Source: a virus. From it: DNA of 64,000 nt. The position numbers and the translations under genes are program-made. Location of the stretch: positions 1-64,000 of IMG/VR virus record IMGVR_UViG_3300032236_001232; one strand, given 5' to 3'. A model generated the notes under the pieces. It searched no databases and was not told the origin of the DNA. It saw only the letters and a program-made list of their open reading frames with translations. This document shows, in pieces, positions 55,701-64,000 of this stretch. Each line of letters opens with the position of its first letter. Positions within the stretch are counted from its first letter, which is position 1.

Positions 55701-58690
55701 GATGATACATTAGTTGTACCAGGAACTACAATGTTAGTAGCGGTAAATGTTGTACCATTGAATGTTAACCCACTACCGAATGTAGTAATGCCCGCAGCAC
55801 TTTGATATGGAATTTGATTTGTGCCACCACCGATAATGTTATTGGCATTTACAGCACTATTAACATAAACACTTGAGGTGTTAGTAAATGCCGGAGCCGA
55901 TCCACTTCCTTGACTGACCAATAACCACCCAGCAGTTCCTTGTGCTAAAAACGCGGTGGTATTAGGAGCACTTTGATATACCAATGAGCCGTTTGCAACG
56001 CCATTACCTAATAAATTGGCTGCATAACCAACTTGTTGAGTTGAGGTATTACCGGAATTTAAAATATTAGCTACAGCAGCATTACCGACATACATACTAC
56101 CTGTGCTAATGAAAGCAGTAGAACCTGCACCTGTTTGATAAGCAAATTGATTAGCGCTACCACCTGCTAAATTAACAGCAGTTGTCATCAATGTAGATGT
56201 TGTTAGCGTAACTGTGGCTACATTAGCAGCAACACTAGCACTGAGACCTGTATTGAAATTAATAGTAGCAGCGGTTCCCTGACTTATTCCAAGACTCTGA
56301 ATGGTTAACGAACTGGCTGTACTAACTGCATAACCGTTAACATAGATATTGGTAGCAGTTACTACACCGCCGACATATAAACCTCCACTGATACCGACAC
56401 CGCCGGCTACAGTGAGTGCCCCGGTATTTGTGCTAGTAACACCAATTGTAGAACTGATATTGGTTGTGGTGAATGTTCCTGTATTAGCAGATATTCTACC
56501 AACTCCAAACATATCGCCACCCCCCATATCGAGGTCACCGCCTGCCGAACCAGCAATAGTTAATGTTCCACCAATATATAAATCTTTACCAACTGCTAAT
56601 CCTCCCGCTACCTGCAATGCTCCTGTGGTAGTCGATGTAGCATTAGTTGTACCAGGAACAATGATATTGGTAGCGGTTATTGTATTACCGACATATAAAC
56701 CACCGCCGATACCAACACCACCGGTTACCTGTAAAGCACCGGTATTAGTTGAGATAGCAGCAGTGCTACCTGTTAGTGTTAGTGTATTTTGATATACAGG
56801 GGATCCTGTACCACCGCTAACTAAAATTTGTCCTGCTGTACCTGGTCCGACAAATCCAGTTGTGCCAGGGGCTGTTTGATATACTATTTGTCCTGCTGTA
56901 CCATTTAATATATTTGTAGCAGTAATTCCACCGGGTAAACTTGCTGCTGCCGCTATCGATGATCCTAATGTCGAAGTAGTAACTACTTGTGACCCGGAAG
57001 CCAATATTGAAGTCCCAGATGACTTAACTGCAACTGAGCCGATATATAGAGTTCCGCTGGTTACATAAACATCTCTAAAGGGGTTAGCAAGTGATCCTAA
57101 ATCTACAGAGGAGTTCCCTGGCATAATGGAACCGCCTACATATAAACTTCCACCTATTCCAACTCCCCCAATTACCTGTAAGGCACCAGTTGCAGTGCTA
57201 GATGATACAGTGTTATTACTAACCGATATAGAAGCAAATGTTACCGAGCTGGTTGTATATAAATCTTGGTCGGTTCTACTCGGGCCCTGCGGTCCTTGAG
57301 CTCCGGTATTACCAGTTGGTCCCTGTGGCCCGGTTACTCCCTGCGGTCCTTGTGCCCCTGTGTTACCAGTTGGACCCTGCGGTCCTTGAGCACCGGTATT
57401 ACCAGTTGGGCCTTGTGGTCCCGTAACTCCTTGTGGTCCTTGCGCTCCGGTATTACCAGTTGGTCCTTGAGGTCCTTGAGCACCGGTGTTACCTGTAACT
57501 CCCTGCGGTCCTTGTGGTCCCGTAACTCCTTGTGGTCCTTGAGCACCTGTGTTGCCTTGAGGTCCTTGTGGTCCCGTAACTCCCTGTGGACCTTGTGGTC
57601 CTGTAACTCCTTGCGGTCCTTGAGCACCAGTATCACCAGTTGGTCCTTGTGGTCCCTGAGCACCGGTGTTTCCTTGTGGCCCTTGTGGCCCGGTTACTCC
57701 TTGTGGTCCTTGAGCTCCGGTATTACCAGTCGGTCCCTGTGGCCCGGTTACTCCCTGAGGTCCTTGTGGTCCCTGAGCACCGGTGTTTCCTTGTGGCCCT
57801 TGTGGCCCTGTTACTCCTTGTGGTCCTTGAGCCCCGGTGTTACCTGTAACTCCCTGCGGTCCTTGTGGTCCCGTAACTCCTTGTGGCCCTTGCGGACCTG
57901 TTACCCCTTGCGGTCCTTGTGGGCCCGTTGGGCCAACTGCACTAACCAATTGTCCGTTGGTATAGATATTACCGGCATATATAGATCCACCAATACCAAC
58001 ACCGCCTGCAATAATTAATGCACCAGTAGTAGTAGAACTAGCAGCAGTATTATTAGTTGTTTGTATAATATCATCTGTTTTAACCAGCGTAGTGGTAACA
58101 GTAGTATACTGAATTGTTAATTTTTGAGCGACAATTTCGCCGCCGATATATAAATTGCCCCCAATGCCGACTCCGCCGGTTACAATTAAAGCACCTGTAG
58201 TAGTAGAACTGGCTTGAGTGTTTAATGTGAGCGTAGCCGTCGATCCAATAGTAAGGCCGGTGCTGGCATTAAACTTGTTAATTGTTGTAGATTCTAGCCC
58301 TACATATGATCCGTCAACAACATCTGCTAGTGTAAAATATCTATCACCCGGAGTTAAGGTATTAACTTGAATATTATCTGCATTGGTGCTAGATCCAGCA
58401 CTAATACTCCCTAAATTAGACCACGAAGCTGTGCTTCCGTCACTAGTTAATACGGTATTGGCACCACCGATAGGTATAAAACCAGTGGTCCCCGGGGCTG
58501 TTTGATAAGGAATACTGCCAGATGTTCCACCTGCTAGGTTAGTGGCGGTATTAGCAGTGTTTGCTGTTCCTGAGCCCGACCCCGATCCTGAGCTAGTCCG
58601 AGTCCACGAGTTTGTGCTAGTGGAATATGTATAGGTAATACCGTTTAGGGTAGTAGTTTGACCATTGGTTGCCGGTGCTGGAAAAGACAA
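52751..58690 (-). CDS. Long tail fibre with collagen-like repeats and S74 chaperone
   Basis: A 1979-residue protein starting with TTG 58690 (AAGGA upstream; no ATG possible in frame nearby). From the N-terminus it has a Ser/Thr-rich start, a collagen-like Gly-x-y block (57279-57933; [10 protein letters not shown] type) and a long array of repeated modules. The modules read like [15 protein letters not shown] plus LYVGG. A second short Gly-x-y block lies at 53296-53456. The terminal 116 residues are a Peptidase S74/intramolecular chaperone domain, with the catalytic Ser in SDRRLKENV. This suggests a trimeric fibre that self-cleaves after folding. TATAAATA (58722-58729) is a perfect late promoter. 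Confidence 0.88.
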   Translation of the reverse strand: MSFPAPATNGQTTTLNGITYTYSTSTNSWTRTSSGSGSGSGTANTANTATNLAGGTSGSIPYQTAPGTTGFIPIGGANTVLTSDGSTASWSNLGSISAGSSTNADNIQVNTLTPGDRYFTLADVVDGSYVGLESTTINKFNASTGLTIGSTATLTLNTQASSTTTGALIVTGGVGIGGNLYIGGEIVAQKLTIQYTTVTTTLVKTDDIIQTTNNTAASSTTTGALIIAGGVGIGGSIYAGNIYTNGQLVSAVGPTGPQGPQGVTGPQGPQGVTGPQGPQGVTGNTGAQGPQGVTGPQGPQGNTGAQGPQGPQGVTGPQGPTGNTGAQGPQGVTGPQGPQGNTGAQGPQGPTGDTGAQGPQGVTGPQGPQGVTGPQGPQGNTGAQGPQGVTGPQGPQGVTGNTGAQGPQGPTGNTGAQGPQGVTGPQGPTGNTGAQGPQGPTGNTGAQGPQGVTGPQGPTGNTGAQGPQGPSRTDQDLYTTSSVTFASISVSNNTVSSSTATGALQVIGGVGIGGSLYVGGSIMPGNSSVDLGSLANPFRDVYVTSGTLYIGSVAVKSSGTSILASGSQVVTTSTLGSSIAAAASLPGGITATNILNGTAGQIVYQTAPGTTGFVGPGTAGQILVSGGTGSPVYQNTLTLTGSTAAISTNTGALQVTGGVGIGGGLYVGNTITATNIIVPGTTNATSTTTGALQVAGGLAVGKDLYIGGTLTIAGSAGGDLDMGGGDMFGVGRISANTGTFTTTNISSTIGVTSTNTGALTVAGGVGISGGLYVGGVVTATNIYVNGYAVSTASSLTIQSLGISQGTAATINFNTGLSASVAANVATVTLTTSTLMTTAVNLAGGSANQFAYQTGAGSTAFISTGSMYVGNAAVANILNSGNTSTQQVGYAANLLGNGVANGSLVYQSAPNTTAFLAQGTAGWLLVSQGSGSAPAFTNTSSVYVNSAVNANNIIGGGTNQIPYQSAAGITTFGSGLTFNGTTFTATNIVVPGTTNVSSTVTGALQVAGGVGVGGNLFVGGTVTATNHVGNITTLNITTYPVGSNANLLIDPDGTGDVLFSTATQVIVYDTATSVSTTTGALVVNGGIGVGGALYVGGVITATNVYVNGYAVSTSSGSSFTGGAVVNATTITNTTPTSSTNTGALQVVGGVGVGGGLFVGATITATNLIVNGTTNAVSTTTGAIQVAGGLAVGKDLYVGGTLYIAGAGGSDIDMTGGDISNIGNLTANTATITKFIITATTGAYSTNTGVLQIAGGVGVAGGLYVGGIVTATTFVGSIAGSNITNTSTLQVGYAANLLAGSAGSLPYQSAANTTAFLALSGTQKSLLTAGASAPTYVTQVQATSGTGSASATGGQSLVITGGGLGVTGDSYLVNNVGIGGTLLVTGDTTFSGQVTFNGTATNVLSSNTYYTDNLIEVHVPPSGVYGKWNVDDGKDVGFRFHYFANSTDTNAALVIDNTNKYLNWYSAGAESTSSVFTSATYGTFRTGNIILTNSTGSATTQTGALTVVGGVGIGGGLYVGGVVTATTFVGNFTGSVTGTATTATNATNIAGGIKDQIPYQTSTGTTAFSSGLTYNGTTLTATNIIVPGVTNATSTLTGALQVAGGLAVGKDLYVGGTLYIAGAGGSDIDMTGGDISNVGNLTGNTATITKVVVTATTGVTSTNTGALQVIGGVGIGGGLFVGGVVTATTFIGNLTGTSTTATNIAGGAANQLHYQTGVGATGFIAAPTTATTYLAWTGTGFTWSSSVGPQGPQGPTGNTGAQGPQGPQGVTGAQGPQGVTGAQGPQGPTGNTGPQGPQGPGSPLATQFTITNTTAATSTITGALQVAGGAGIGGNIIIGGAISAGTAVPGVAGEIRASSEITAYYSDRRLKENVQTIDNAVVKVLSLTGITYTPNATAESFGYDRTKKLVGLFADEVDAVLPEAVRPAPFDDDGAGGSKSGENYQTIQYEKLIPLLVEAIKEQQQQIIQLKEAINTLTSKE

Positions 58691-58721
58691 TTGAATTTCC
58701 TTGAAAGGTTAATCGATAGTG

Positions 58722-58729
58722 TATTTATA
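58722..58729 (-). promoter_or_regulatory. Perfect late promoter TATAAATA for the long fibre
   Basis: TATAAATA on the minus strand lies 31 bases before the TTG start at 58690, with a normal leader containing AAGGAA. It is an exact T4 late consensus. Confidence 0.75.
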
Positions 58730-58817
58730 GATATTTTAAAAGAAAAATAAATTTCTAATTTATCCTTCTTTCTTCTAAAAATACTACTATTCTACACCTT
58801 ACGGGGATTATTGAACA

Positions 58818-59129
58818 TTACTCGGATTCGAGGATTTCTTTAATTCTAGCCATAAGCGTTTCGTCTGTCCATGTACCTCGAACTGCAAGATACTCATCTC
58901 CTTCCCATGCAAAGAATGTTCTAGGAATCGGGTCGGCCCCTATCGGTTCAAAAACTACAGTTACCTGGACACTATTGCGACGACCTCGCCCAAAATTAAA
59001 ATTATCGGTTTGAGCATTGCCGGGTGTATATCCATAATTTTCTTGAACATCTGCGAGATAGAAAGAATCAGCAATTACAGCCTCAACTGGAGGAATCACT
59101 ACAACAGGTTTGCTTAATGATGTTGACAT
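58818..59129 (-). CDS. Hypothetical protein upstream of the long fibre
   Basis: A 103-residue protein with a hydrophobic start, a polar middle with FNFGRGRRNSVQ, and a C-terminal helix LMARIKEILESE. AAGGA precedes the ATG and AATAAATA (59155-59162) is a candidate late promoter. It is separated from the fibre by a 127-base gap. Virion role inferred by position only. Confidence 0.5.
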   Translation of the reverse strand: MSTSLSKPVVVIPPVEAVIADSFYLADVQENYGYTPGNAQTDNFNFGRGRRNSVQVTVVFEPIGADPIPRTFFAWEGDEYLAVRGTWTDETLMARIKEILESE

Positions 59130-59154
59130 AAAAAATCCTTTTAAAATATTACAA

Positions 59155-59162
59155 TATTTATT
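59155..59162 (-). promoter_or_regulatory. Late promoter AATAAATA
   Basis: AATAAATA on the minus strand lies 25 bases before ATG 59129, leaving a normal leader with AAGGA. Confidence 0.5.
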
Positions 59163-59164
59163 GT

Positions 59165-59389
59165 CTAATCTTTTTCTGTAACTATCACAGCAACACGATC
59201 AATCCAAATTAATCTACCATAACAGGCAATGTTCCACTTGGTTTCGCCGTGTTCTTGTGTGCATTCTGTAAAAGTTTCCCCGATTAATCTTACATCGGTT
59301 GCTAGATGTTCAACACCATTTTCAAAAACTCTCCAAACTAAATCAGATCCGTTATGCTTAGTGTTGAACCTAACGTGATATTTGTTCAT
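59165..59389 (-). CDS. Small hypothetical protein
   Basis: A 74-residue protein with the pattern YHVRFNTKHNGSDLVWRVFENG followed by WNIACYGRL. I recall similar small proteins in aquatic T4-like phages, function unknown. Its ATG overlaps the kinase-nucleotidyltransferase stop by 4 bases. Confidence 0.6.
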   Translation of the reverse strand: MNKYHVRFNTKHNGSDLVWRVFENGVEHLATDVRLIGETFTECTQEHGETKWNIACYGRLIWIDRVAVIVTEKD

Positions 59390-60240
59390 TTCAATCCAAG
59401 TTCTTGCCGAATTTTAGTTGCCGATATATTATGTATAGCATCATCAAAGGTTTCTTGTTCGATTTTATATCCTACATCTCTTCCGTAGGTAATATTAACA
59501 ATATTAGGCACAACCTGAATTTCGTATTGACCTTGATACAATGGATCTAAATCCCTACGAATAAATGATTTAACTTGTTCTACCGCAAATGGGTTACTTC
59601 CTTGCCACCCTTGGCAATCACGAATTTGTATTACTACCTGTCCAGTCTTGGCGATAGCCCGATCAAACAGTGCTCGATGCCCAGCATGCCATGGTTGCCA
59701 TCTGCCTAACATCTGCACAGTTTCTTTTTGCCAGTCAAATACAGGGCGACGCTTATTATAAAGAATATGGCTGCCTACAAATTCTGCCCATTTTTCACAG
59801 TTTTGTTCGGTAATCCTAAAGTCGTAAACATCCGGCGGAACAAAGGCTTTGTTAGTGTCCTCATAGCGACCGGCAGCAATAGTATCCATCCATATAACCC
59901 AATCTGCTTTAAAGTTATGACGCATTTCGGGTAATGGTGCTACAAAATCACAAATAACATAATCGCCTGTGCATTCTAAAGCAAATCTAGCCATTCGAAA
60001 ACTTTGTCTGATGCGCCCTTCTCGACTAAAATCCCAATCATTATATCTTTGGCGAATATCGTCGGCATTAAACCAATCTACACGGGCACGGAAATTGCTA
60101 GGTGCAATTTCATGTCCTACAGCTCTTTCGAGCGGCATAGTTTCAAGATTACTGAAATCTTCAAGATAAGTTTTAAGAGCTTTTGCTAGATATGTTTTAC
60201 CTGCTCCAGGTAATCCCATAATTAAAATTTTAACAGGCAT
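59386..60240 (-). CDS. Bifunctional APS-kinase-like / nucleotidyltransferase protein
   Basis: A 284-residue protein with two domains. Residues 1-160 are an APS-kinase-like P-loop kinase: MGLPGAGKTYLAKAL, WFNADDIRQRYNDWDF, ICDFVAPLPEMR. Residues about 175-284 are a nucleotidyltransferase of the NMNAT/cytidylyltransferase type, with GRWQPWHAGHRALF (HxGH) and ISATKIRQELG (ISxTxxR). APS kinase makes PAPS, the donor for sulfotransferases, and a sulfotransferase-like gene lies 4 kb away in the same direction. The second domain is too short for ATP sulfurylase. Substrates are inferred, not shown. Confidence 0.75.
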   Translation of the reverse strand: MPVKILIMGLPGAGKTYLAKALKTYLEDFSNLETMPLERAVGHEIAPSNFRARVDWFNADDIRQRYNDWDFSREGRIRQSFRMARFALECTGDYVICDFVAPLPEMRHNFKADWVIWMDTIAAGRYEDTNKAFVPPDVYDFRITEQNCEKWAEFVGSHILYNKRRPVFDWQKETVQMLGRWQPWHAGHRALFDRAIAKTGQVVIQIRDCQGWQGSNPFAVEQVKSFIRRDLDPLYQGQYEIQVVPNIVNITYGRDVGYKIEQETFDDAIHNISATKIRQELGLK

Positions 60241-60249
60241 GATTATTCC

Positions 60250-61080
60250 TTATTCGTATAGTGATTTAATATCGTCTGTTGTTTCTCTTTTAACTTCCGT
60301 AACAGTTTCACCAGTTTGAGTGGTAGATTGGGGAGAATTTAATCTATCATTTATTACTCGAATTAAATCTACAGCATAGACATGTTGTTCCGAACATGCA
60401 CAAGATGTTTTGGCATTTAACCAAATATTATATCCAAGATCGGTGATTTTATCGCACAGCACAATTGAATCGCTGAAAGACTTACCATCTTTTACCTTGT
60501 ATTCAAATACATTCTTGATTTCATTGCCTGTATTATTGGTGATTGATATATTTGTATCCAATAATTCTTCTACAACTTCTTTGCTGAGTTTTAAAAATCC
60601 CGCACTGGAATATTTTACTTTAAAAAAGTCTTCTTTATTTTTTTCAAATTTATCAAAATCCATGTCTAGATCAAATACAATATCTTGAACTACTTTTTTA
60701 ATTACAGGCAATCCTACAACATCCTCTGGGCTGAGAATTATTTCTAAAAAAGAATTAGCATCCCACGCTAAATTAGCATCAATCAATACAGCACACTTGT
60801 AGTCTGTATCTCTTAATGTGTTTAACAGTTCATTTTTTGCCATCGGTGGGTTAGACATGTGCCCAATGAATGATGTAAATACTCTAATGCCATATCTCAT
60901 ACAGAGTCTGATAGTATTAGATAAACTGTTGGCATATAATGCAGATACAGAATTATTTTCTGTATAGGTTAAAATAACCACATTGACAAATTCCTGCTGG
61001 TCAACATTTGTTGTTGATGTTTCTTCGACTGTTGTTTGAGTAGCTCGAGCAGGAATTTCGAGCCGTTTGTTATTTTTCAT
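60250..61080 (-). CDS. Degenerate GT-A glycosyltransferase-like protein
   Basis: A 276-residue protein of the same plan as the neighbour at 61080 (NSVSALYANSLSNTIRLCMRYGI; LIDANLAWDANSFLEIILSP; DVVGLPVIK). The DxD-type metal site is DAN instead of DSD, which suggests lost or changed catalysis. It may serve as a non-catalytic partner or have a different substrate. Its ATG shares one base with the neighbour's stop. Confidence 0.65.
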   Translation of the reverse strand: MKNNKRLEIPARATQTTVEETSTTNVDQQEFVNVVILTYTENNSVSALYANSLSNTIRLCMRYGIRVFTSFIGHMSNPPMAKNELLNTLRDTDYKCAVLIDANLAWDANSFLEIILSPEDVVGLPVIKKVVQDIVFDLDMDFDKFEKNKEDFFKVKYSSAGFLKLSKEVVEELLDTNISITNNTGNEIKNVFEYKVKDGKSFSDSIVLCDKITDLGYNIWLNAKTSCACSEQHVYAVDLIRVINDRLNSPQSTTQTGETVTEVKRETTDDIKSLYE

Positions 61081-61850
61081 TATAGTTCCTTGTAGATGTT
61101 TTTAAATGATTTTAAATAATCAAGGCCAGAGGAATTAGTTGTATCGATATATTGCTTTGTTTGATTTTTAAAATTATTTTTATACCATTTTAAAAAATTC
61201 CCTGTATACTTTTTTCCACCGTAATGGTTACAAGTAATGTGCGGATCTAAATATATCTTAAAATTTCCTTCTTCACGAAGCCTATTACATACGTATATAT
61301 CCTCGCTGACTAAAGATTTGCCTTTAATCTGAATGTTAAATATAGCCTTTCTGTGTTTAACTGTGTCCGTTGATGATTCGGGTATTTCTGTATAGGGCTC
61401 ACTGTTGTCCCATAACCATTGGCAAGCCTTTCTACTAAATCTTAAAAATCCAGTTCCTAATCCTCTAACTTCATATAGATTCTGTATACTCGGTTTCATT
61501 TCTCCAAAATATCCCACATACATCTCCGGAGAATCACTTTTTTTAGGGTATGTGCCACCAACAACATCTACCGGATAACTAAGTATTTTAAAGAAGTCTT
61601 CTGGATTCCACTCTATATCAGAGTCAATCCAAAATAGATCATCGCAATCGTTATCTAATGCTATAAACAGTGTGTCATTTCTTGCTCGTTGGATTAGCGC
61701 ATCATAACTAACCCACATTGGTATAATTTCAACGTTTTCATCAAACGATCGTTTAACAGTGCCAACAAGGCTATTGGCATACCAGGAATCAACCCTTCCA
61801 TCATAGCAAGGGGTGCCTATAACAACTCTTCTTTTTTTATCTTTTGACAT
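61080..61850 (-). CDS. Glycosyltransferase, GT-A fold
   Basis: A 256-residue protein. IGTPCYDGRVDSWYANSL near the start is the nucleotide-sugar binding region, FWIDSDIEW supplies the DSD metal site, GLGTGFLRFSRKA lies near the acceptor, and SEDIYVCNRLREEG with HITCNHYGG provide a catalytic acid and His. It overlaps the GT4 gene by 14 bases. It may build a glycan on a virion or host molecule together with the genes around it. Confidence 0.82.
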   Translation of the reverse strand: MSKDKKRRVVIGTPCYDGRVDSWYANSLVGTVKRSFDENVEIIPMWVSYDALIQRARNDTLFIALDNDCDDLFWIDSDIEWNPEDFFKILSYPVDVVGGTYPKKSDSPEMYVGYFGEMKPSIQNLYEVRGLGTGFLRFSRKACQWLWDNSEPYTEIPESSTDTVKHRKAIFNIQIKGKSLVSEDIYVCNRLREEGNFKIYLDPHITCNHYGGKKYTGNFLKWYKNNFKNQTKQYIDTTNSSGLDYLKSFKNIYKEL

Positions 61851-62745
61851 CTTTTATTAAATTTTTCCATAGTGGCATTCTAGCATTCCAAGACCAGAAT
61901 TTATTGTAATGATCGGATTGTTCTTTGTAAAATAAGTCATTATGATTGTATTCTTCTATTGCTTGATTCAATGCTGCTGTATAGGAATCTACTAATACAG
62001 CATGATCCTGTGTATAGTTTACATAGGTTGCCCAATCTGAACAGGTCTCAAATAATGCTCCATAATTGGTTACTAATAATTTACACCCGGCTGCTGCTGC
62101 TTCAATAGCCGAAATACAACTGGTCTCTTCAAATATACTTGGATAAGCAAATATATGAGCGGACTGTAGTGCTTTCCTTACACCCGAGTTCGAAGCATAT
62201 CCCATATAATTTACGTTTTTCATGCTTTTAGCTCTATTAAACATTTCAATGTAACGATCACCAAATTGTCGATCAAAAGATTTGCCGTAAATTATAGTAG
62301 AAGAATATATATCCAATTCAACATCGTCTCTATCAAGTTTTTCAAAGCTATCTAACAATACAGATAATCCTCTCCACGGAGTAGATGTATATATCAGTTT
62401 TAATTTTCCATTATTAGGTTTTTTAACATGGGGTATCGGTTCAATCCAATTTTTAATTACTCGAGATTTATTTTCTGGAATATGAAAAATATATCTAAAT
62501 TTTTCATATTGCCAATTTGAAGCATAAACAAAGTAATCAATTTTATTAACAAAATCTTCGTTGGCCATTAGGACAACATTTTCTTGATCGTAGTTCAATT
62601 CCTGCCAAAGAATATTAATCCTACCTTCTTGTATTAGGTTAAAATCACACATGGATGAAATTAGATTAATATCTGGTTCAAAATCGTTCACCATGTATTT
62701 CATTAACGAGTAATACATCAACTCCGATCCGCCAAGTGGTTTCAT
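61837..62745 (-). CDS. GT4-family glycosyltransferase
   Basis: A 302-residue protein of GT-B fold. The donor-binding half has LIYTSTPWRGLSVLLDSF and FAYPSIFEETSCISAIEAAAAG (GT4-type EX7E-like region). KPLGGSELMYYSL near the start is the GG-S-E acceptor loop. The N-terminus is short compared with the usual 350-400 residues. It overlaps the methyltransferase gene by 4 bases. Sugar specificity cannot be seen. Confidence 0.85.
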   Translation of the reverse strand: MKPLGGSELMYYSLMKYMVNDFEPDINLISSMCDFNLIQEGRINILWQELNYDQENVVLMANEDFVNKIDYFVYASNWQYEKFRYIFHIPENKSRVIKNWIEPIPHVKKPNNGKLKLIYTSTPWRGLSVLLDSFEKLDRDDVELDIYSSTIIYGKSFDRQFGDRYIEMFNRAKSMKNVNYMGYASNSGVRKALQSAHIFAYPSIFEETSCISAIEAAAAGCKLLVTNYGALFETCSDWATYVNYTQDHAVLVDSYTAALNQAIEEYNHNDLFYKEQSDHYNKFWSWNARMPLWKNLIKDVKR

Positions 62746-63392
62746 ATTTTATTAAACAGTATATCAATTTGAAGTAAAAATTCATTGCTATCATACATAC
62801 AATGCATTATATCTAAAATTTGATAATCTTTACTTCTCATATATTCAATTACATCACCGACTAGCGGGGCCTCCAAGTTGTATGGTTTAACTGAAGTTTC
62901 TATTAATATATATTTTGGTTGATATATTGTTAAAAAGTTTTCAGCCCCTCTAAGTATGTCCAGTTCTGATCCTTGTGTATCTAGTTTCACTAGCCCCGAA
63001 TTTTTCCAATTTCCTCTAAAGTTTACTCTTTTTGAAATATCGTCTAATGTAGTTGTTCTCTTTTTTATTACAATAGGATTTTTATAATATTGAGTCAGTT
63101 CCCTATATACTGAACTACCTGTTGTAATTGAATTTTCGTTGTGTAATGTAAAAAAATCTAATTCTTGATTAGATCTATCGCTTAGTAATGCAAAAATAGC
63201 ATCGCTATATAGCCAAGGTTGTTGTCTTTCGTCGGCTTCTATTTGCCATACCCTAGCTTCAGGCCAATAATTTTTTACTGTCCTAGTAAATTCACCCCGA
63301 TAGGCTCCAATATCTAAAAAATGGCTTATATCTACACCGGAGTTTTTTAATACAGAAAGCCGACGACTAATACTATTCATTAGTCTATCCAC
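62742..63392 (-). CDS. FkbM-family SAM-dependent methyltransferase
   Basis: A 216-residue protein. FLDIGAYRGEFT near residue 25 is the SAM-binding glycine loop, and VKLDTQGSELDILRGAENFL is the FkbM signature (D-x-QG-x-E). FkbM enzymes methylate hydroxyls on sugars or small molecules. Context with glycosyltransferases and a sulfotransferase suggests methylation of a glycan. It overlaps its neighbours at both ends. Confidence 0.83.
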   Translation of the reverse strand: MDRLMNSISRRLSVLKNSGVDISHFLDIGAYRGEFTRTVKNYWPEARVWQIEADERQQPWLYSDAIFALLSDRSNQELDFFTLHNENSITTGSSVYRELTQYYKNPIVIKKRTTTLDDISKRVNFRGNWKNSGLVKLDTQGSELDILRGAENFLTIYQPKYILIETSVKPYNLEAPLVGDVIEYMRSKDYQILDIMHCMYDSNEFLLQIDILFNKI

Positions 63393-64000
63393 TTGACTTG
63401 ACGTTTCATATGGTCAAAATCTTTTTTCCAAAAGGACTGATCAGCATACATCTTCCATAAATCCTCAGGAATAATCGGTTTCCTCGGAGTCCATTCAACT
63501 TTTTTCTTAATAGTATGTAGCCCAGACATTGAAACTTTATCATCAAAATTATTATAATTGTCTTCTACATTATCAAAATCGTGATTAAAATACGGTTCAT
63601 TTAAAAAGGCATAAATTTGACGCATGGTATTTTCTGGACGTTTTGTGATTGCGTCATAATTCACTACACAAATTATATCTTTTTCATTAGAGTATAATGC
63701 TTGTTTTGTGCAGGCCAACGGAGCATTTAAGAAACCACCGATAGCCATAACTGTATGTGTCCTTTCGTATACACTGATATGTTCTTGACTTCCATAAATG
63801 CCTTTTAACGTGAGGGGATTTTTTTCATTAATTCGTTCAATGCTGTCGAGTATCCAAGGAACATCTCTTATACACAGTATTAATTTTCCATCGGGCCAAA
63901 TGGTTTTTATCATCGGTGTATGCGCCGCCCATCCCCTATTGGTATTAAAACAAACTGCGTTCCCATCGCTATAATAGGCTTCAAACATTGCCCTAATAAT
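63380..64000 (-). CDS. Sulfotransferase-like protein, 5' end outside window
   Basis: At least 206 codons; the frame stays open to the window edge (codons before ATG 63988 are readable), so the N-terminus with the expected PAPS P-loop is outside. The visible part has CFNTNRGWAAHTPMIKTIWP and LILCIRDVPWILDSIER, the pattern of the 3'-PSB loop (RDxxW) in bacterial sulfotransferases. It probably sulfates a glycan using PAPS; the APS-kinase-like protein at 59386 may supply it. It overlaps the FkbM gene by 13 bases. Confidence 0.75.
   Translation of the reverse strand: MIRAMFEAYYSDGNAVCFNTNRGWAAHTPMIKTIWPDGKLILCIRDVPWILDSIERINEKNPLTLKGIYGSQEHISVYERTHTVMAIGGFLNAPLACTKQALYSNEKDIICVVNYDAITKRPENTMRQIYAFLNEPYFNHDFDNVEDNYNNFDDKVSMSGLHTIKKKVEWTPRKPIIPEDLWKMYADQSFWKKDFDHMKRQVKWID

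Noticed and set aside
53112-56792. Several proline-rich plus-strand frames opposite the fibre
   Set aside because: All are antisense to the GGVGIGG-type repeats of the fibre and have no start signals.
57279-57933. CRISPR-like regular repeats
   Set aside because: The period follows the Gly-x-y codon pattern of a collagen-like block inside a long gene; there are no spacers.
57266-58018. Long plus-strand frame through the collagen-like repeat
   Set aside because: It is the mirror of the Gly-x-y repeat on the minus strand; its composition (Ser/Trp/Leu/Arg periodic) is an artefact of the repeated codons.

Overview
The window is part of a T4-superfamily (myovirus-type) phage genome. It carries recognisable counterparts of T4 gp41, gp61, UvsX, UvsW and gp32, plus probable UvsY and gp62. 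It also carries the DNA-packaging, neck and tail set gp16, gp17, gp4, gp13, gp14, gp15, gp18 and gp19. The proteins look most like T4-like phages of aquatic bacteria (cyanomyovirus/pelagiphage type): long gp14, gp15 and gp18, glycine-rich adhesins, HARP-like and cupin genes. No photosynthesis gene is present. The host is unknown, but near-consensus sigma70 promoters (TTGACA, 17 bp, TATAAT or TATACT) at the left end suggest a proteobacterial-type RNA polymerase. All assignments come from reading motifs; no search was run.

Layout. 1-3818 (+): short early-type genes under strong sigma70-like promoters, with an AAA+ ATPase as the only gene of clear class. 3815-5781: a GIY-YIG protein, a DUF2061 membrane protein and small late genes. 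5778-9504 (-): virion-type proteins, a HAD nucleotidase and a nucleotidyltransferase, followed by a plus-strand YqgE/AlgH-like gene. 10099-22591 (-): replication and recombination (helicase, primase, a miniature DnaE-like protein, UvsW with a HARP-like partner, UvsY-like, UvsX, gp32). 22734-34870 (-): receptor-binding region of glycine-rich and LamG proteins and a large virion-type protein. 34883-46292: packaging and tail. 47110-51420: neck genes on both strands with two homing endonucleases and a NUDIX gene. 51412-64000 (-): a glycosyltransferase, a 1979-residue collagen-like/S74 fibre, then a kinase-nucleotidyltransferase, glycosyltransferases, a FkbM methyltransferase and a sulfotransferase that looks like a glycan-decorating set.

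The most striking object is the terminase large subunit (34883-37588). It is broken into two genes. The first ends in a roughly 32-residue N-intein and the second begins with a roughly 111-residue C-intein. A free-standing HNH/NUMOD3 homing endonuclease occupies the break. Both ATPase and nuclease motifs survive, so protein trans-splicing should rebuild a working terminase. Other unusual items are a 188-residue compressed DnaE-like protein, a chimeric gene apparently born by a 178-bp tandem duplication, and late promoters (NATAAATA) that repeatedly stop 4-8 bases before the start codon, suggesting leaderless late mRNAs.

No gene-free stretch clearly longer than about 300 bases is present. The longest (4169-4481) holds promoters and repeats and is annotated.
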